From Bdellovibrio sp. KM01 (lineage in GTDB: Bacteria > Bdellovibrionota > Bdellovibrionia > Bdellovibrionales > Bdellovibrionaceae): 64,000 bases of DNA. The stretch is taken from NCBI RefSeq assembly GCF_013752535.1, contig NZ_CP058348.1:1488001-1552000 (forward strand), in the 5' to 3' direction. A program made the translations under genes and the position numbers. How positions within the stretch are numbered: the stretch's first letter is position 1; each line of letters opens with the position of its first letter. Shown in pieces: positions 42,979 through 52,718 of the stretch. Under the pieces are notes generated by a model. It saw only the letters and a program-made list of their open reading frames with translations. It ran no database searches and was not told the origin of the DNA.

Positions 42979-45900
42979 TCAATGTGCACTTGCGGGAGCT
43001 CTTTGGGGGCTTTGTGTTTTTAAAAGCAATTGCAGGGACTCATTTTGTTTTTTGAGAAGTTCATTTTGTTCACGAATCACAGCAAGCTCTGCTTCGACTT
43101 TCGTTAAACGCTCCTCGTGAGAGGCGAATTTTGCGGTGATCTCTTTATAAAGGTCTTTGATGGCATTGACGACGGCCCAGTGAATCGGATCGACATTCAA
43201 CTCTAGATATCCATCTTTGCGTGTCGTGACGGCATCAGGAATTACTTTTTGAACTTCTTGCGCAATGAAGCCGGTCTTTTTGAAATCGGAGGGCAGTTGT
43301 AGAGGATTATCTTTTTTGTAGGAATAGCGGACAGTGTGAAGTTTCAATACTTCGTTTAAGCCGTATTCATAATCTCCGTGAATGTCTTTTAGGCGGGCAT
43401 CGGAAGCATTGGTCCAAGCTGTTCCGGTCGACAAACCCGCTGTGCCGACGACATGCAATCTGTAAGAGGGGCTCGTTGTACCCATGCCAACATAACCTGT
43501 TGTGCGGGCAATGGAGATTCCTGGTACTTCAGTCCCCCCACTGAGCATTGTTAAGTCCAAGGTGTTATTCGTACTTTGATAGCGAACGATGGCACCGTTT
43601 TCAATCGTGTCTTCTGTTAGTTTAATAGTGGGGCCGATGGCATCGTTACTAGCGCTTTGTATTCTCATGGTCGGGTTCGTCGCTCCATAAAGATCAAAGA
43701 GATAACTTGGAGCTGTTCCGATACCAACCATGCCGCCCGCGGTAATTCTGACACGCTCAATGGCATTCGTGCCGGCGTCAGGACGAGTGGCCAATGACAT
43801 ATCAGATCCGCGATTGTTAGCGGTTGTAGTTGAAGTCGACATGGAAATGTACCCCGCGCGGCGGATGCTCGTGTTATTAGCACTATCAAGCCATTCGATA
43901 TTTCCCAGGTTCACACCTAAGGCATCGGACGCATTTGAAGTTAATTGCAGATTTCCGGAGCCATTGGCAGCAGTCGTTGCCGTACCTTTCAGAGTCAGAT
44001 AATTTCTGCCCGAGTAGATGGAATCCATACCTGGAGAGCTCGTACCAATGCCGACATCGCCATATTCATTGATACGCATGCGTTCGGAGAGGGTGTTGGT
44101 GTTGAAAGTATCGCCCCCAGTATCGCCAATCGCTGTATAGAAAACCATTTGGCCGCTGGATTCCCCATGGGCAGTGTTGTGATCTTTTCCGACTTTAACT
44201 GCGATACGTCCCTGCGGATTTGTGGGGCTGGTCGTGTTGCCATCAAACATCGCGAAGTCAACACTCACGGCAGTGAGATCAGTAACGTCTGTCGTTGCGA
44301 CATTGTTTCCGGATTTCAAATAAAGTGCCGTTGTATTTCCAGAGACATCAGGGCCAGTGATTTGGAATAAAGGAACGCCATTGGTAAATGTACCGACGTT
44401 CAAGACATATTTAGAAGCATCAAAATTCATTGCTAAAGGTGTGGCACCCGTATCGTCATAAGAATTGAGGTAAAGGCCACTTGAACCTTGTATATAAAGG
44501 TCGCCGCGATAACGGGTCGTCTGACTGCGCAATCTTAAATTAGCAGTTGTTCCATTGTCAGAGCCGTTGTCAACCGTGAGTTTTTGTGCAGGCGAAGCGG
44601 TGCCGATACCGACGTTCCCGCTGCTTGTGTATATCGGCGAATTCGCTAGGGTCGCACTTGCGCTGTAATAAGGGATATACCCAGCGGCGCCTGAGCCAGA
44701 GAGTGTTCCCGAAGGCAAATCAGCTAAAACCAAAGATCTAAATGTCGGAGTCGCCGTCGAACTTGTAGGTCCCGCAAATACTAAGTTCGCAGATTGCGAC
44801 GCAAAGTTAGAACCTGTGATCGTGATTGTCGTACATACGAATGAGTCCGAAGCTGAACTCCAGATGACGGCTTGGCCTGCCAAGCAAGTTGTTGATGGCC
44901 AAGGGCTGACGGAAGATGAGTTCAAAAGATCCGTATATGTTAGTTTAGTCGCCAACCAAGCAGCACCACTCCATCTTAAAGTTTGGCCTGTTGCTGAACC
45001 ATTGGAAATAGAGATAACTGGAGTGGAAGTTCCCGTTGCGACACTTAAAGGAGCCGAAGCCGTAACGCTTGTGACAGTTCCATTGGTTGGAGTCACCCAT
45101 TTCAAGCCACTAGTCTGAGCGCTATCCGCGGCTAAGACTTGTCCATCGGTTCCCACAGCCAAGCGAACATTATTAGTTCCATCGCGGGTGATTAAATCAC
45201 CTTTGGTTGTTACCGGGCTGAGGGCATTGAAGCCTGCCGTGTTCGTACTTTGTCCTGTACCACCTTTAGTAATTGGCACCACAGCAGACAAATTTGCAGG
45301 TGATATATTAGTTAAGGCCGAACCATCGACTGCAGGAAGTTTTGCTGAAGAATCCAATTGAACGATTTGGCTTGCACCAGTTCCAACGTTGACTGCCAAA
45401 GTGACTGTTCCCGATGTTCCGCCACCAGTTAAGCCTGTGCTTGCTGTCACGCCGGTGATGGTGCCTGAGTTCGAGGAGTCTGCAGCAGGGGCCCACATTG
45501 TCCCATTGTATTTTAAGACCTGCCCCGTGGTTGGTGCCGTCGTGTCGACGCTGACACCTTTAATTTTATCAACGGAGGTGGTGCTTTGGGTGCCACTCAC
45601 ATCTCCGCTTAAGGACCCGGTAAATCCCGCCGCATTTCCAGAAATATTGCCACTGATTTTTGCAGCAGATATTGTTCCAGAAATTTGCGACTCCGTGATT
45701 GAAATCGTATAACAATCAAATCTATTTGCTGGGGTTATAAACGACAACGACTGACCGGCAGTACAAGTTGTTGGGAACATCGTTGAATCAACTTTATTTG
45801 AGAGCTGAGTACTCAATCCTGAAATATCAGAGATTGCTAAAGTCGCTGCCAACCAGGCACTGCTGCCATCGTATCGTAATACTTGCCCTGATGTCGGCGC

Positions 45901-46659
45901 TGTTGAGCTGACATTGACACCTTGAACTTTCGTTGCGTTGCCAAAGCGTGAGTCGTTACCGGCAGCCACAGTTCCCACGGCTGTGCCTATGCTGATTCCG
46001 ATGACCGGAATAGAGCTTGTCCCAGATTTCGTCAGAGGCGAAGTCACGTTAACGTCACTGACTGTGCCGCTGCCTCCGGAGTCATTTTGACAAGAGAATG
46101 TTGAACCGTCATAGGTCAAATATTGACCGAGTGTACAAGTGGCTACATTCGTTTTCAAAACGAAATCTGTTGGTAAGTTATTTCCCAATCGAGCAGAGGA
46201 ATAAGAAAATGTAGCAAAGGGCACTGAGCGAATTTCTGAATTTGGTGTGATGGCATTCCAGCCATTGCCGTCGTGGAATTGAACTTTCAAAAGGCGTGTT
46301 TCATTTTCAGCGGCAGTATAGGTGCCGCCTCCGGCGCAATCTAAAGCCACGGAGTTTTTAAAAGCATCACGAATATCAGCGGTGGGACCGATAGGGAAAA
46401 GGCGGGTGCCGACTCCGATTGGAACGTCAAAGACACCTTTCGTTCCTTGCATATTCACGTGATCTTTTTGCTCGCGATAGAACACGCAATTACCAGTGGC
46501 ATTTGTAATTTCAAAGGCAAAGCTCACGTTATTGTATTCAAGGGGGTTGCCATCTGAACGAAGAATCCGTCCCTGATAGTTAAATGAATCTGGAGAGGCA
46601 GACGCAATGCTGCCTACAAAGGAAATCAAAATGAGAAATAAGGACGTACATGATCTCAT
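42979..46659 (-). CDS. Giant fibre protein with C-terminal S74 chaperone (mosaic adhesive trimer type)
   Basis: A 1226-residue exported protein with a signal ending ASA. A conserved N-terminal domain (FNYQGRILRSDGNPLEYNNV ...) is followed by a long run of Gly/Ser/Thr/Val-rich beta repeats, including related units VTSVTASAPLSVATGT and ITGVTASTGLTGGGT. These give way to stretches with repeated GNVGIGT and GMVGIGT motifs typical of trimeric phage-like fibres. The end is an S74 intramolecular chaperone (ASDARLKDI; cleavage serine near 1086) and a trimer-forming coiled coil. This is the plan of the Bdellovibrio mosaic adhesive trimers used in prey recognition; the receptor-binding tip cannot be identified by eye. 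A GTT-rich codon pattern is not unusual for the window. Confidence 0.88.
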   Translation of the reverse strand: MRSCTSLFLILISFVGSIASASPDSFNYQGRILRSDGNPLEYNNVSFAFEITNATGNCVFYREQKDHVNMQGTKGVFDVPIGVGTRLFPIGPTADIRDAFKNSVALDCAGGGTYTAAENETRLLKVQFHDGNGWNAITPNSEIRSVPFATFSYSSARLGNNLPTDFVLKTNVATCTLGQYLTYDGSTFSCQNDSGGSGTVSDVNVTSPLTKSGTSSIPVIGISIGTAVGTVAAGNDSRFGNATKVQGVNVSSTAPTSGQVLRYDGSSAWLAATLAISDISGLSTQLSNKVDSTMFPTTCTAGQSLSFITPANRFDCYTISITESQISGTISAAKISGNISGNAAGFTGSLSGDVSGTQSTTSVDKIKGVSVDTTAPTTGQVLKYNGTMWAPAADSSNSGTITGVTASTGLTGGGTSGTVTLAVNVGTGASQIVQLDSSAKLPAVDGSALTNISPANLSAVVPITKGGTGQSTNTAGFNALSPVTTKGDLITRDGTNNVRLAVGTDGQVLAADSAQTSGLKWVTPTNGTVTSVTASAPLSVATGTSTPVISISNGSATGQTLRWSGAAWLATKLTYTDLLNSSSVSPWPSTTCLAGQAVIWSSASDSFVCTTITITGSNFASQSANLVFAGPTSSTATPTFRSLVLADLPSGTLSGSGAAGYIPYYSASATLANSPIYTSSGNVGIGTASPAQKLTVDNGSDNGTTANLRLRSQTTRYRGDLYIQGSSGLYLNSYDDTGATPLAMNFDASKYVLNVGTFTNGVPLFQITGPDVSGNTTALYLKSGNNVATTDVTDLTAVSVDFAMFDGNTTSPTNPQGRIAVKVGKDHNTAHGESSGQMVFYTAIGDTGGDTFNTNTLSERMRINEYGDVGIGTSSPGMDSIYSGRNYLTLKGTATTAANGSGNLQLTSNASDALGVNLGNIEWLDSANNTSIRRAGYISMSTSTTTANNRGSDMSLATRPDAGTNAIERVRITAGGMVGIGTAPSYLFDLYGATNPTMRIQSASNDAIGPTIKLTEDTIENGAIVRYQSTNNTLDLTMLSGGTEVPGISIARTTGYVGMGTTSPSYRLHVVGTAGLSTGTAWTNASDARLKDIHGDYEYGLNEVLKLHTVRYSYKKDNPLQLPSDFKKTGFIAQEVQKVIPDAVTTRKDGYLELNVDPIHWAVVNAIKDLYKEITAKFASHEERLTKVEAELAVIREQNELLKKQNESLQLLLKTQSPQRAPASAH

Positions 46660-46785
46660 ATTAAATTCATCGGCGTGTTCGCTCGTGTTCCGTAGAATCC
46701 TATGGAACACGCGAGTAATATTTCACAGATATAACCAAACCGTTTCAATTTGAATCAGTTTAGTTGTGAGGAATGGTCGTAGGTC

Positions 46786-48048
46786 TTATTCTGCTGGGAG
46801 AAAATACTTTTTTAAAACCTGCTCCGTGGGTTCTTTTCCCAAAGGGGAGAACCCACCATTTACGGAAGTATCCGTGTCTTCATCCACCAAGACCTGCCAA
46901 ATTCCGACGCTTCTCAGCCAGTGGCTTTGGGAATTCCATAGCGACATCAAAAGTGCGTCCCACGCAGCTGCTTGATGTTGATAATTGATCGGCGTGTGAC
47001 CGTCTTCGTACAAATAGGGCGAAACAAAACATTTCTCAACACTGCGATAGCCGACTTCTTGAATGGCCAGATACTTGTCAGTGACGGCTGAATGATTTAT
47101 CTGTGTCAAAGCATTTTGCAGATTCAAAGCGTACTGAAAAGAAAACGGTGTTAAAACTTTGATCAGGCTGTCATAAGCGGTGGGATAATCTGTTTCTGCT
47201 TCGCCGAGGGCGCGATAGTAATCAAGGCCTATGAAATCCAGCATGTTCCAAAAGTTACGAAGGTATTGCTGATGGCGAATCTCGGCGTCCGTGCGAGCAG
47301 CAAAGGTAAGATCGTGGCGCCACTGTTCAAATTCTCCACCCCAGGTTCTTACGCCACCTTCTAAAACGTATTGATCAGTGTAGTTCGCACCATAAGTCAT
47401 TTTCACCCGGGGACCCAGGACATCCCGGGCCTGGTAAGCGAGGTGCAACCACAGATCCGGCCTGCCAAATCGGCGAGGAGGATTGCGACTGCCCAGTCCC
47501 GAGGTCAAGGAGTGCATCTCGGCTCCGATGGAATACCAGGCCGCATCGGTGCGCGCGGCAATTTTCATATAGCGCTCATGGTATTCAAAAAAACTTTTGA
47601 ACCATTTTTCAGGATTGTCGGGTTGAATCACGCCATGCCACCATAAAGTTCCGTCTTCATCTTCATAAGGGAATTCTCCGTGAGGTCCAACCACCAACAA
47701 AATCGGGCGAAAGGCGACTTTTAACCCCAGAGACTTTGCATAGTGGATGGTCGCTTCCAGGTGATACTCTTCTTGGCGTTGCAGATCATCGGGCACGACG
47801 GAAGTCACAGTGTTTGATTTTCCGCCAATCATCTTGCCGCGAAAATTAAAGATCACTGTATCTATGCCCAGATTTTTAATCTTTGATAAAAGTCTCTGCA
47901 CCCGCTGACCTTGCGTCGACTCGTCGACGCGAAAGCCTGTTGGCCAATAGGTAATGATATTCACCGCAGCTTCTCGGTCTGCGGAAACGGCCTGAGCAGA
48001 GGACCACAACGTGGTCAGGACAACAAGCAGGGGGAGTAAAACTCTCAT
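46786..48048 (-). CDS. Secreted glycoside-hydrolase-like TIM-barrel protein (GH113-like)
   Basis: A 420-residue exported protein with a signal ending near AQA. The sequence follows a (beta/alpha)8 glycosidase: VNIITYWPTGFR, VIFNFRGKM, VAFRPILLV, WYSIGAEMHSL with likely acid/base Glu177, FIGLDYYRAL, LAIQEVGYRS with likely nucleophile Glu331, and GIWQVLVDEDT. This resembles GH113-type proteins (beta-mannanase-like). The substrate is unknown; a polysaccharide of prey or self envelope is possible. It lies upstream of the fibre gene on the same strand, about 126 bases apart. Confidence 0.75.
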   Translation of the reverse strand: MRVLLPLLVVLTTLWSSAQAVSADREAAVNIITYWPTGFRVDESTQGQRVQRLLSKIKNLGIDTVIFNFRGKMIGGKSNTVTSVVPDDLQRQEEYHLEATIHYAKSLGLKVAFRPILLVVGPHGEFPYEDEDGTLWWHGVIQPDNPEKWFKSFFEYHERYMKIAARTDAAWYSIGAEMHSLTSGLGSRNPPRRFGRPDLWLHLAYQARDVLGPRVKMTYGANYTDQYVLEGGVRTWGGEFEQWRHDLTFAARTDAEIRHQQYLRNFWNMLDFIGLDYYRALGEAETDYPTAYDSLIKVLTPFSFQYALNLQNALTQINHSAVTDKYLAIQEVGYRSVEKCFVSPYLYEDGHTPINYQHQAAAWDALLMSLWNSQSHWLRSVGIWQVLVDEDTDTSVNGGFSPLGKEPTEQVLKKYFLPAE

Positions 48049-48187
48049 TCATTTATTTTTGACTAGATTCAAAAGATTACAAGCTGACTGGCAACAGTGT
48101 CTAGAGGCCTAAATCCAGTGTTGAAGTTCAAATTTACTCTGCCGGAAATCAAAGCCAGGATGAAGAAGCAGACGGTGAGGGGTCAAA

Positions 48188-48943
48188 ATGCGGGTGCTGT
48201 TGATTTTATTGTTTTCACTTTTGCCGATGCCAAGTAAGGCTTCCTCGGTGGCTCCGCCGATGTATGAAAGTGTTTTATTTATTGGTGATGATCATGTGGC
48301 CGGGGCGTTTGGAAATGCCGTGGATGCTTATCTTCGCACTATATCTATAGAGGTAAATACGATTGCGGAATGTGGATCTACTCCCGCAAATTGGATTGGA
48401 GTCAGGACTGAATTCCAGTCGTCAGTATGTGGATTCTGGCAACGCGATGAAAAACGTCGCGAGCGCAAAAGCAAAGAATTTAAATCCCGTTCATTTTCAG
48501 AGGAGCTCGCAAAATCCGATCCGGATCTGACCATCATCGCACTGGGTACTTATATGTTAAAGAATGAACGGGATATGCAAAATGAACAGTCCTCTATCGA
48601 GAAAATGGTGAGTGAAATCGAACGAATTCAAAGTCGCTGCGTGTGGATTGGCCCTCCGCAACTTAGTAAAGAACCGTATGCTTCCAATTTGGATTCCGGA
48701 GTCAGGACCTTAAAAAAGATTTTGAGTAAGCTTCACTGCGACTTTATCGATAGCAGTAAGCTCACTCGTTACAAAGGCAAAGATGGTCTTGAATATCAAG
48801 TCGCGGCAGCAACCAGTTGGGGTGCGAAAATTTCAAGAGAGCTTGATAAATTAGGTCGTCCTTCTCCTCAGGAAGAGCAGTCTTTGAACCTTGAACCTGC
48901 ATTCGTGAACCCCTCATCTCCGTCGGGGACGGCTCCTCGTTAG
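48188..48943 (+). CDS. Secreted SGNH-fold protein with altered catalytic residues
   Basis: A 251-residue exported protein with a signal ending near SKA. The fold hints of SGNH/GDSL hydrolases are present: VLFIGDDHVAGAFG at block I, IIALGTYML at block III and a C-terminal WGAKISRELDKLG helix. However, block I has Asp where the catalytic Ser should be, block III lacks its Asn, and no DxxH is clear near the end, so it is probably not an esterase. It may be a binding protein or have a changed activity. The call is by eye. Confidence 0.55.
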   Translation: MRVLLILLFSLLPMPSKASSVAPPMYESVLFIGDDHVAGAFGNAVDAYLRTISIEVNTIAECGSTPANWIGVRTEFQSSVCGFWQRDEKRRERKSKEFKSRSFSEELAKSDPDLTIIALGTYMLKNERDMQNEQSSIEKMVSEIERIQSRCVWIGPPQLSKEPYASNLDSGVRTLKKILSKLHCDFIDSSKLTRYKGKDGLEYQVAAATSWGAKISRELDKLGRPSPQEEQSLNLEPAFVNPSSPSGTAPR

Positions 48944-49217
48944 CCCTCTTTGTTTTCTTGAAAAAACATTCTCGGAAAATTAGGATTTCACTCTAAAAAC
49001 CGCCTCAAACTGGCGCTTATTAAGCCCCCAAAAACCGACGAAATTCTAGCGAACTCAGAGTGAAAATTTGAAGTCGAACGAATGATTTGAAGATCTCTTA
49101 GTCAAAAACCCCCTGATGCAAAAAACTTCTCCAGTATCAAGTTGAGATTGCAAGAGTTTTTTATCGTTTAACTGTCATTTGTGCGTGAAAATTGTCGATA
49201 AGGCCTGGGGGGGCGAA
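48944..49217 (+). other. Intergenic region upstream of the cytochrome/DUF1501 cluster
   Basis: This 274-base, A/T-rich stretch should contain the cluster promoter, but I cannot mark one with confidence. A perfect nine-base inverted repeat, TTTCACTCT at 48986-48994 and AGAGTGAAA at 49057-49065, may be a regulator site. A run of six G at 49207-49212 serves as ribosome site for the next gene. Confidence 0.4.
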
Positions 49218-50498
49218 ATGCGATTCTTACTATTACCACTTATTATACTAGGAATGGGAACAGGTACTAACTCTGCGAATGCGCAGGTTAAACCGGTTCT
49301 TACTGCAGCAGATCCTTCCGCAATGGAACTGAAAGCCAGAAAAATTTATGAACGTTTAACAGGAACTAAACTTCCTGCTGACAGTCCCGTAGTTGCGCAG
49401 ATGGTGACATTCTTGAACAGAGGAGATGTCGAAGGTGCCGCAAAAATTGCGACCGCTGACGACAATTTTCTAAACATTACCGTCAAGTTGATGGCACTTA
49501 AGCTTTCGACACGTGATGAAACGATCAAAACAGATTTGAACGATATGGTGGCTGCGGTTATTGGTGTCACTCGTGATCAAAGAGATGCGCGTGAGCTATT
49601 GAACGGTAACTTCTATTACAGAGGCGCTGACAATCTGACTGGTGTTCGCTCCAATCTGGTTGCAGATATTCTGCTGACTAATAACCACTATATCGACCTT
49701 GAAGACAAACGCGTGAACCTTGCTAAAAACTTGGTGCGTGTTAATGGCCAGGTTATTGCGGTAGGCGATGCCGCAACGGTTGCCAATCCGGACCCCGCAG
49801 GTGTTCTGACGTCTCGTGCCTTTCAATCAGCGCACACGGTGATGGGAACAAACCGTCGTTTGGTGGAATATACGTTCCGCGAATTTATGTGTGTCCCTTT
49901 AAGCGAGTGGGCTGACACGGGGGCATCTGATTTGCGAATCGGTCGCGATATTGACCGTTTTCCAGGTGGAGACCATAACAAGTTTCTGACATCCTGTAAG
50001 GGTTGCCACACTGTTATGGATGGATTCCGCGGAGCTTTTGCCAAATGGGAAGTTAACAACAACCCAGCGGGCATTAAACACGTCGATGCAAATCCTCACT
50101 CTAATACATCGGATGCATATACTATCATCGTGGATAATTCGACGGGCGTAATCCAAAAGTATAACAAGAATGCAAACGTTTTCCCTGCTGGATATATTAC
50201 GAGAGATGATTCATGGGTGAACAATGCAATTCGTGAGAAAAATGCCAACTTTTTCGAATGGCGTGGCAATGCTTTGTCAGGTAATGGTGCGAAAAGTTTT
50301 GGCACAACAGTCGCAAACTCCCGTCGTTTTAGTCAGTGTATGGCGAAGCGAGCTTACGAAACTGTTTGTCGTAAGACTTTCGATGAAGCTAAAGACCTCG
50401 ATAAGCTAAAAACTTGGGGCGTTGAGTTTGAAAACAGCGGTTACAAATTGAAAAGTTTGTTTGAAAAAGTCGCTGCTAAACCAGGCTGCTTGGAATAG
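49218..50498 (+). CDS. Mono-heme periplasmic protein resembling DUF1592/DUF1588 cytochromes
   Basis: A 426-residue exported protein with a signal ending NAQ/ANA. It carries one heme-binding motif, CKGCHTVMDGFRGAF at about 260. The spacing CxxCHxxMD with following hydrophobics matches the DUF1588 block of planctomycete-type cytochromes, and RDARELLNGNFYYRGAD resembles the DUF1592 block. Two further cysteines near the end may pair. ATG 49218 (MRFLLLPL) follows a G-run; the ATG at 49179 would precede the signal peptide. It is the first gene of a co-directional cluster to 55.8 kb. Confidence 0.75.
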   Translation: MRFLLLPLIILGMGTGTNSANAQVKPVLTAADPSAMELKARKIYERLTGTKLPADSPVVAQMVTFLNRGDVEGAAKIATADDNFLNITVKLMALKLSTRDETIKTDLNDMVAAVIGVTRDQRDARELLNGNFYYRGADNLTGVRSNLVADILLTNNHYIDLEDKRVNLAKNLVRVNGQVIAVGDAATVANPDPAGVLTSRAFQSAHTVMGTNRRLVEYTFREFMCVPLSEWADTGASDLRIGRDIDRFPGGDHNKFLTSCKGCHTVMDGFRGAFAKWEVNNNPAGIKHVDANPHSNTSDAYTIIVDNSTGVIQKYNKNANVFPAGYITRDDSWVNNAIREKNANFFEWRGNALSGNGAKSFGTTVANSRRFSQCMAKRAYETVCRKTFDEAKDLDKLKTWGVEFENSGYKLKSLFEKVAAKPGCLE

Positions 50499-50510
50499 TC
50501 GGAGGAAGTC

Positions 50511-51179
50511 ATGAATAAGAAATATACTAAGTTTTTATTTTATGTTCTGCCTTCAATGTTCTTTGTGACGCTCAGTTTTAATAACTGCGGTCGTTATGGT
50601 GAAATGCAAGGAGCGTCTGATCTGTCTTCGACAAGTTCCAGTGGGACGCCTGCAGAAACGACAGACTCAGAAGCGCTAGGGATGCCCTTTGCACTTTTGT
50701 CAGCAGAGCAGACGTTTGAGTCAATGTTAAGAGTTGCAAACGTATCCACAGTCAGTGGGGCGCTCTCTACGGAATATGCAAATCGTTATGGTGCTTTGGC
50801 TGCAGGTAATGACCTTACTATGGCTAATGGACCATTGATGCTAAGTGCGACAAGTTTAGGTGGCGAAGTTTGCAATTCAGTTCTGGCTACAGAAAAAGCT
50901 GAAGCTGCTGGCTCTCGTGATTTCTTCGGGAGCATCAACTTCGCTGCAGGCGTATCGTCAGTGACGGATGCTCAGTTCAACGCCAGTGTGCGAGGTATGG
51001 CCCGATCTTACTGGGGCCGTAACGAAACAGCTGAGGAACTGGCATTGCTTCAGAGTTTTAAAAGTGAATTTATAGCAGCTTTGGCGGCGAATGCTCGCAC
51101 TCAAGCTGCCTCGACTAGCAACTTGATGCTGGCAACTTGTGCGGCAATGATTTCAAGCTTCGACGCACTTTCTTATTAG
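50511..51179 (+). CDS. Putative lipoprotein of the cytochrome/DUF1501 cluster, FNNC motif
   Basis: Not recognised. The 222-residue protein has a hydrophobic N-terminus ending in SFNNCG (Cys26), a Ser/Thr-rich linker and a helical domain of about 160 residues with two cysteines (EVCNS and LATCAAM). The wording LLSAEQTFESMLRVANV recalls the start of DUF1592-family segments. FNNC is not a standard lipobox, yet the same motif occurs at the same residue number in the di-heme gene downstream. It begins 12 bases after the mono-heme gene, with GGAGG just upstream. Confidence 0.65.
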   Translation: MNKKYTKFLFYVLPSMFFVTLSFNNCGRYGEMQGASDLSSTSSSGTPAETTDSEALGMPFALLSAEQTFESMLRVANVSTVSGALSTEYANRYGALAAGNDLTMANGPLMLSATSLGGEVCNSVLATEKAEAAGSRDFFGSINFAAGVSSVTDAQFNASVRGMARSYWGRNETAEELALLQSFKSEFIAALAANARTQAASTSNLMLATCAAMISSFDALSY

Positions 51180-51218
51180 TTTTGTTTTGATTTTAGGTTT
51201 AGTTCTCTGGGGGAGAAT

Positions 51219-52622
51219 ATGGCAAAAGATAAAAAAGAAATCCCGTTTTGGGCAGCTACCGGACATAAGAAGCCAGTTACTCGCCGCGATTTCCTTTCTG
51301 CGGGAATCATACCATTCGCTGCGAACTTGTTCGTTCCGAATTGGGTATCAATGATTTTAGGCAATCAGGCTCACGCAGCTGATAACTGTCCTGTTCCTTT
51401 GTCATTAATTCCGATGGTGACAGTAAACCTAAGCGGCGGTGCTGCTATGGCGGCAAACTATGTCCCACAAAATGCAGCTCGCCAACCCCTGGCTTCATAC
51501 AACAAGATGGGCCTAGGTAATAATCAAGTACCTATTGAACGAGCTTTTGGAAATGCGCCTTTTGCAGGCAATGGCATCAGCAAATTTTTGACGGGAATAA
51601 AATCAAAAGCCTCCGCTGCCACCATGGGCAAGACAGCTTTTATTGGTTTTTGCGTCGATTCTCAAAATGATACGAATCAGAATAAATTTGATGTGTCGGG
51701 TGCAGTGACTAAGGCTGGATTGGTAGGGACTAATCTGCCAAACATCGGCAATCGAAACACTCGCACGGGAATGAATCAATCAGCTGGATTTGCGGTTCCA
51801 CCAGCACCATTAGTCGTGCAAAACTATTCTGCTCTGTTGTCATCAATTGGCTACACAGCTTCATTGTCGACGGCTTTGAATGCCAATCAAAAGAACTCAT
51901 TGGTAAAGCTGATGAGTAATTTGACTCAGACTCAATCTCGTAAAATCGCGACATTAGATGGCGGGGAAACTGTAAAAACGGTTTTGGATTGCGCTGGAAT
52001 TAAAAACGTGGATGTGATGGCGAAGGGTGCTTCGATCGTCGATCCGCGATCGAATGCGACGTTTGCGAATGTTTGGGGTATTGCCGCAAACACCGCTAAC
52101 AACAACCGCGAACTTTTATTCGGATCCATGATTTATAATACTTTATTGGGACAAGCAGGTTCTGCAAACATTGAACTTGGTGGTTATGATTACCATGATG
52201 GATCACGCACGACGGGAGATACAAGAGATCTTGATGCCGGTACTGAAGTGGGGCGCATTCTTGAGAGCGCTTCTGTGTTAGGGAAACCGGTCATGATCAT
52301 GGTGGTATCTGATGGTTCCGTATATAGCAATGCTTCAGACGATCGCGCTGCTGGTTGGGCTGGAGACCGTGGCCACGGCGTCGCTTACTTGTTTTACTTC
52401 GATCCTAAAGGTCGTCCTGCAACCAGCGACTTCCAAGTTGGTCAATTCAACGACAATCAAGCTTCGGATCCGACGTTTGTAACTGGTTCCAATCCTGAAT
52501 TAGTCGCGGCAGCTGTATTTGCGAATTGGTGCCAAGCGAATAAACGAATGGACCTGTTTGATAGAGTAGCTAATCGTATCTTAGATACGTCTCAGCTTTC
52601 TCAGGTGATCAAGGTTGCTTAA
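51219..52622 (+). CDS. Tat-exported DUF1501-like protein
   Basis: A 467-residue protein with a twin-arginine signal, TRRDFLSAG at about 21-29, cut near AHA. The rest follows DUF1501 (alkaline-phosphatase-like fold) proteins, notably IELGGYDYHDGSRTTGDTRD and PVMIMVVSDG. Tat export implies folding in the cytoplasm, possibly with a metal or cofactor. In planctomycetes and myxobacteria such proteins are encoded beside DUF1592/1588 cytochromes, as here. Biochemical function is unknown. It begins 39 bases after the lipoprotein gene, with GGGGGAGAA upstream. Confidence 0.78.
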   Translation: MAKDKKEIPFWAATGHKKPVTRRDFLSAGIIPFAANLFVPNWVSMILGNQAHAADNCPVPLSLIPMVTVNLSGGAAMAANYVPQNAARQPLASYNKMGLGNNQVPIERAFGNAPFAGNGISKFLTGIKSKASAATMGKTAFIGFCVDSQNDTNQNKFDVSGAVTKAGLVGTNLPNIGNRNTRTGMNQSAGFAVPPAPLVVQNYSALLSSIGYTASLSTALNANQKNSLVKLMSNLTQTQSRKIATLDGGETVKTVLDCAGIKNVDVMAKGASIVDPRSNATFANVWGIAANTANNNRELLFGSMIYNTLLGQAGSANIELGGYDYHDGSRTTGDTRDLDAGTEVGRILESASVLGKPVMIMVVSDGSVYSNASDDRAAGWAGDRGHGVAYLFYFDPKGRPATSDFQVGQFNDNQASDPTFVTGSNPELVAAAVFANWCQANKRMDLFDRVANRILDTSQLSQVIKVA

Positions 52623-52718
52623 GTGTTCTGGCTTCTGCATTGCGGAAGCCGTTTGTCGCCTGCTGGGGAGTGAGCGATAAATAGTTAAATGCGTGTTTGT
52701 ATGTGTTTGGGGGAATGA

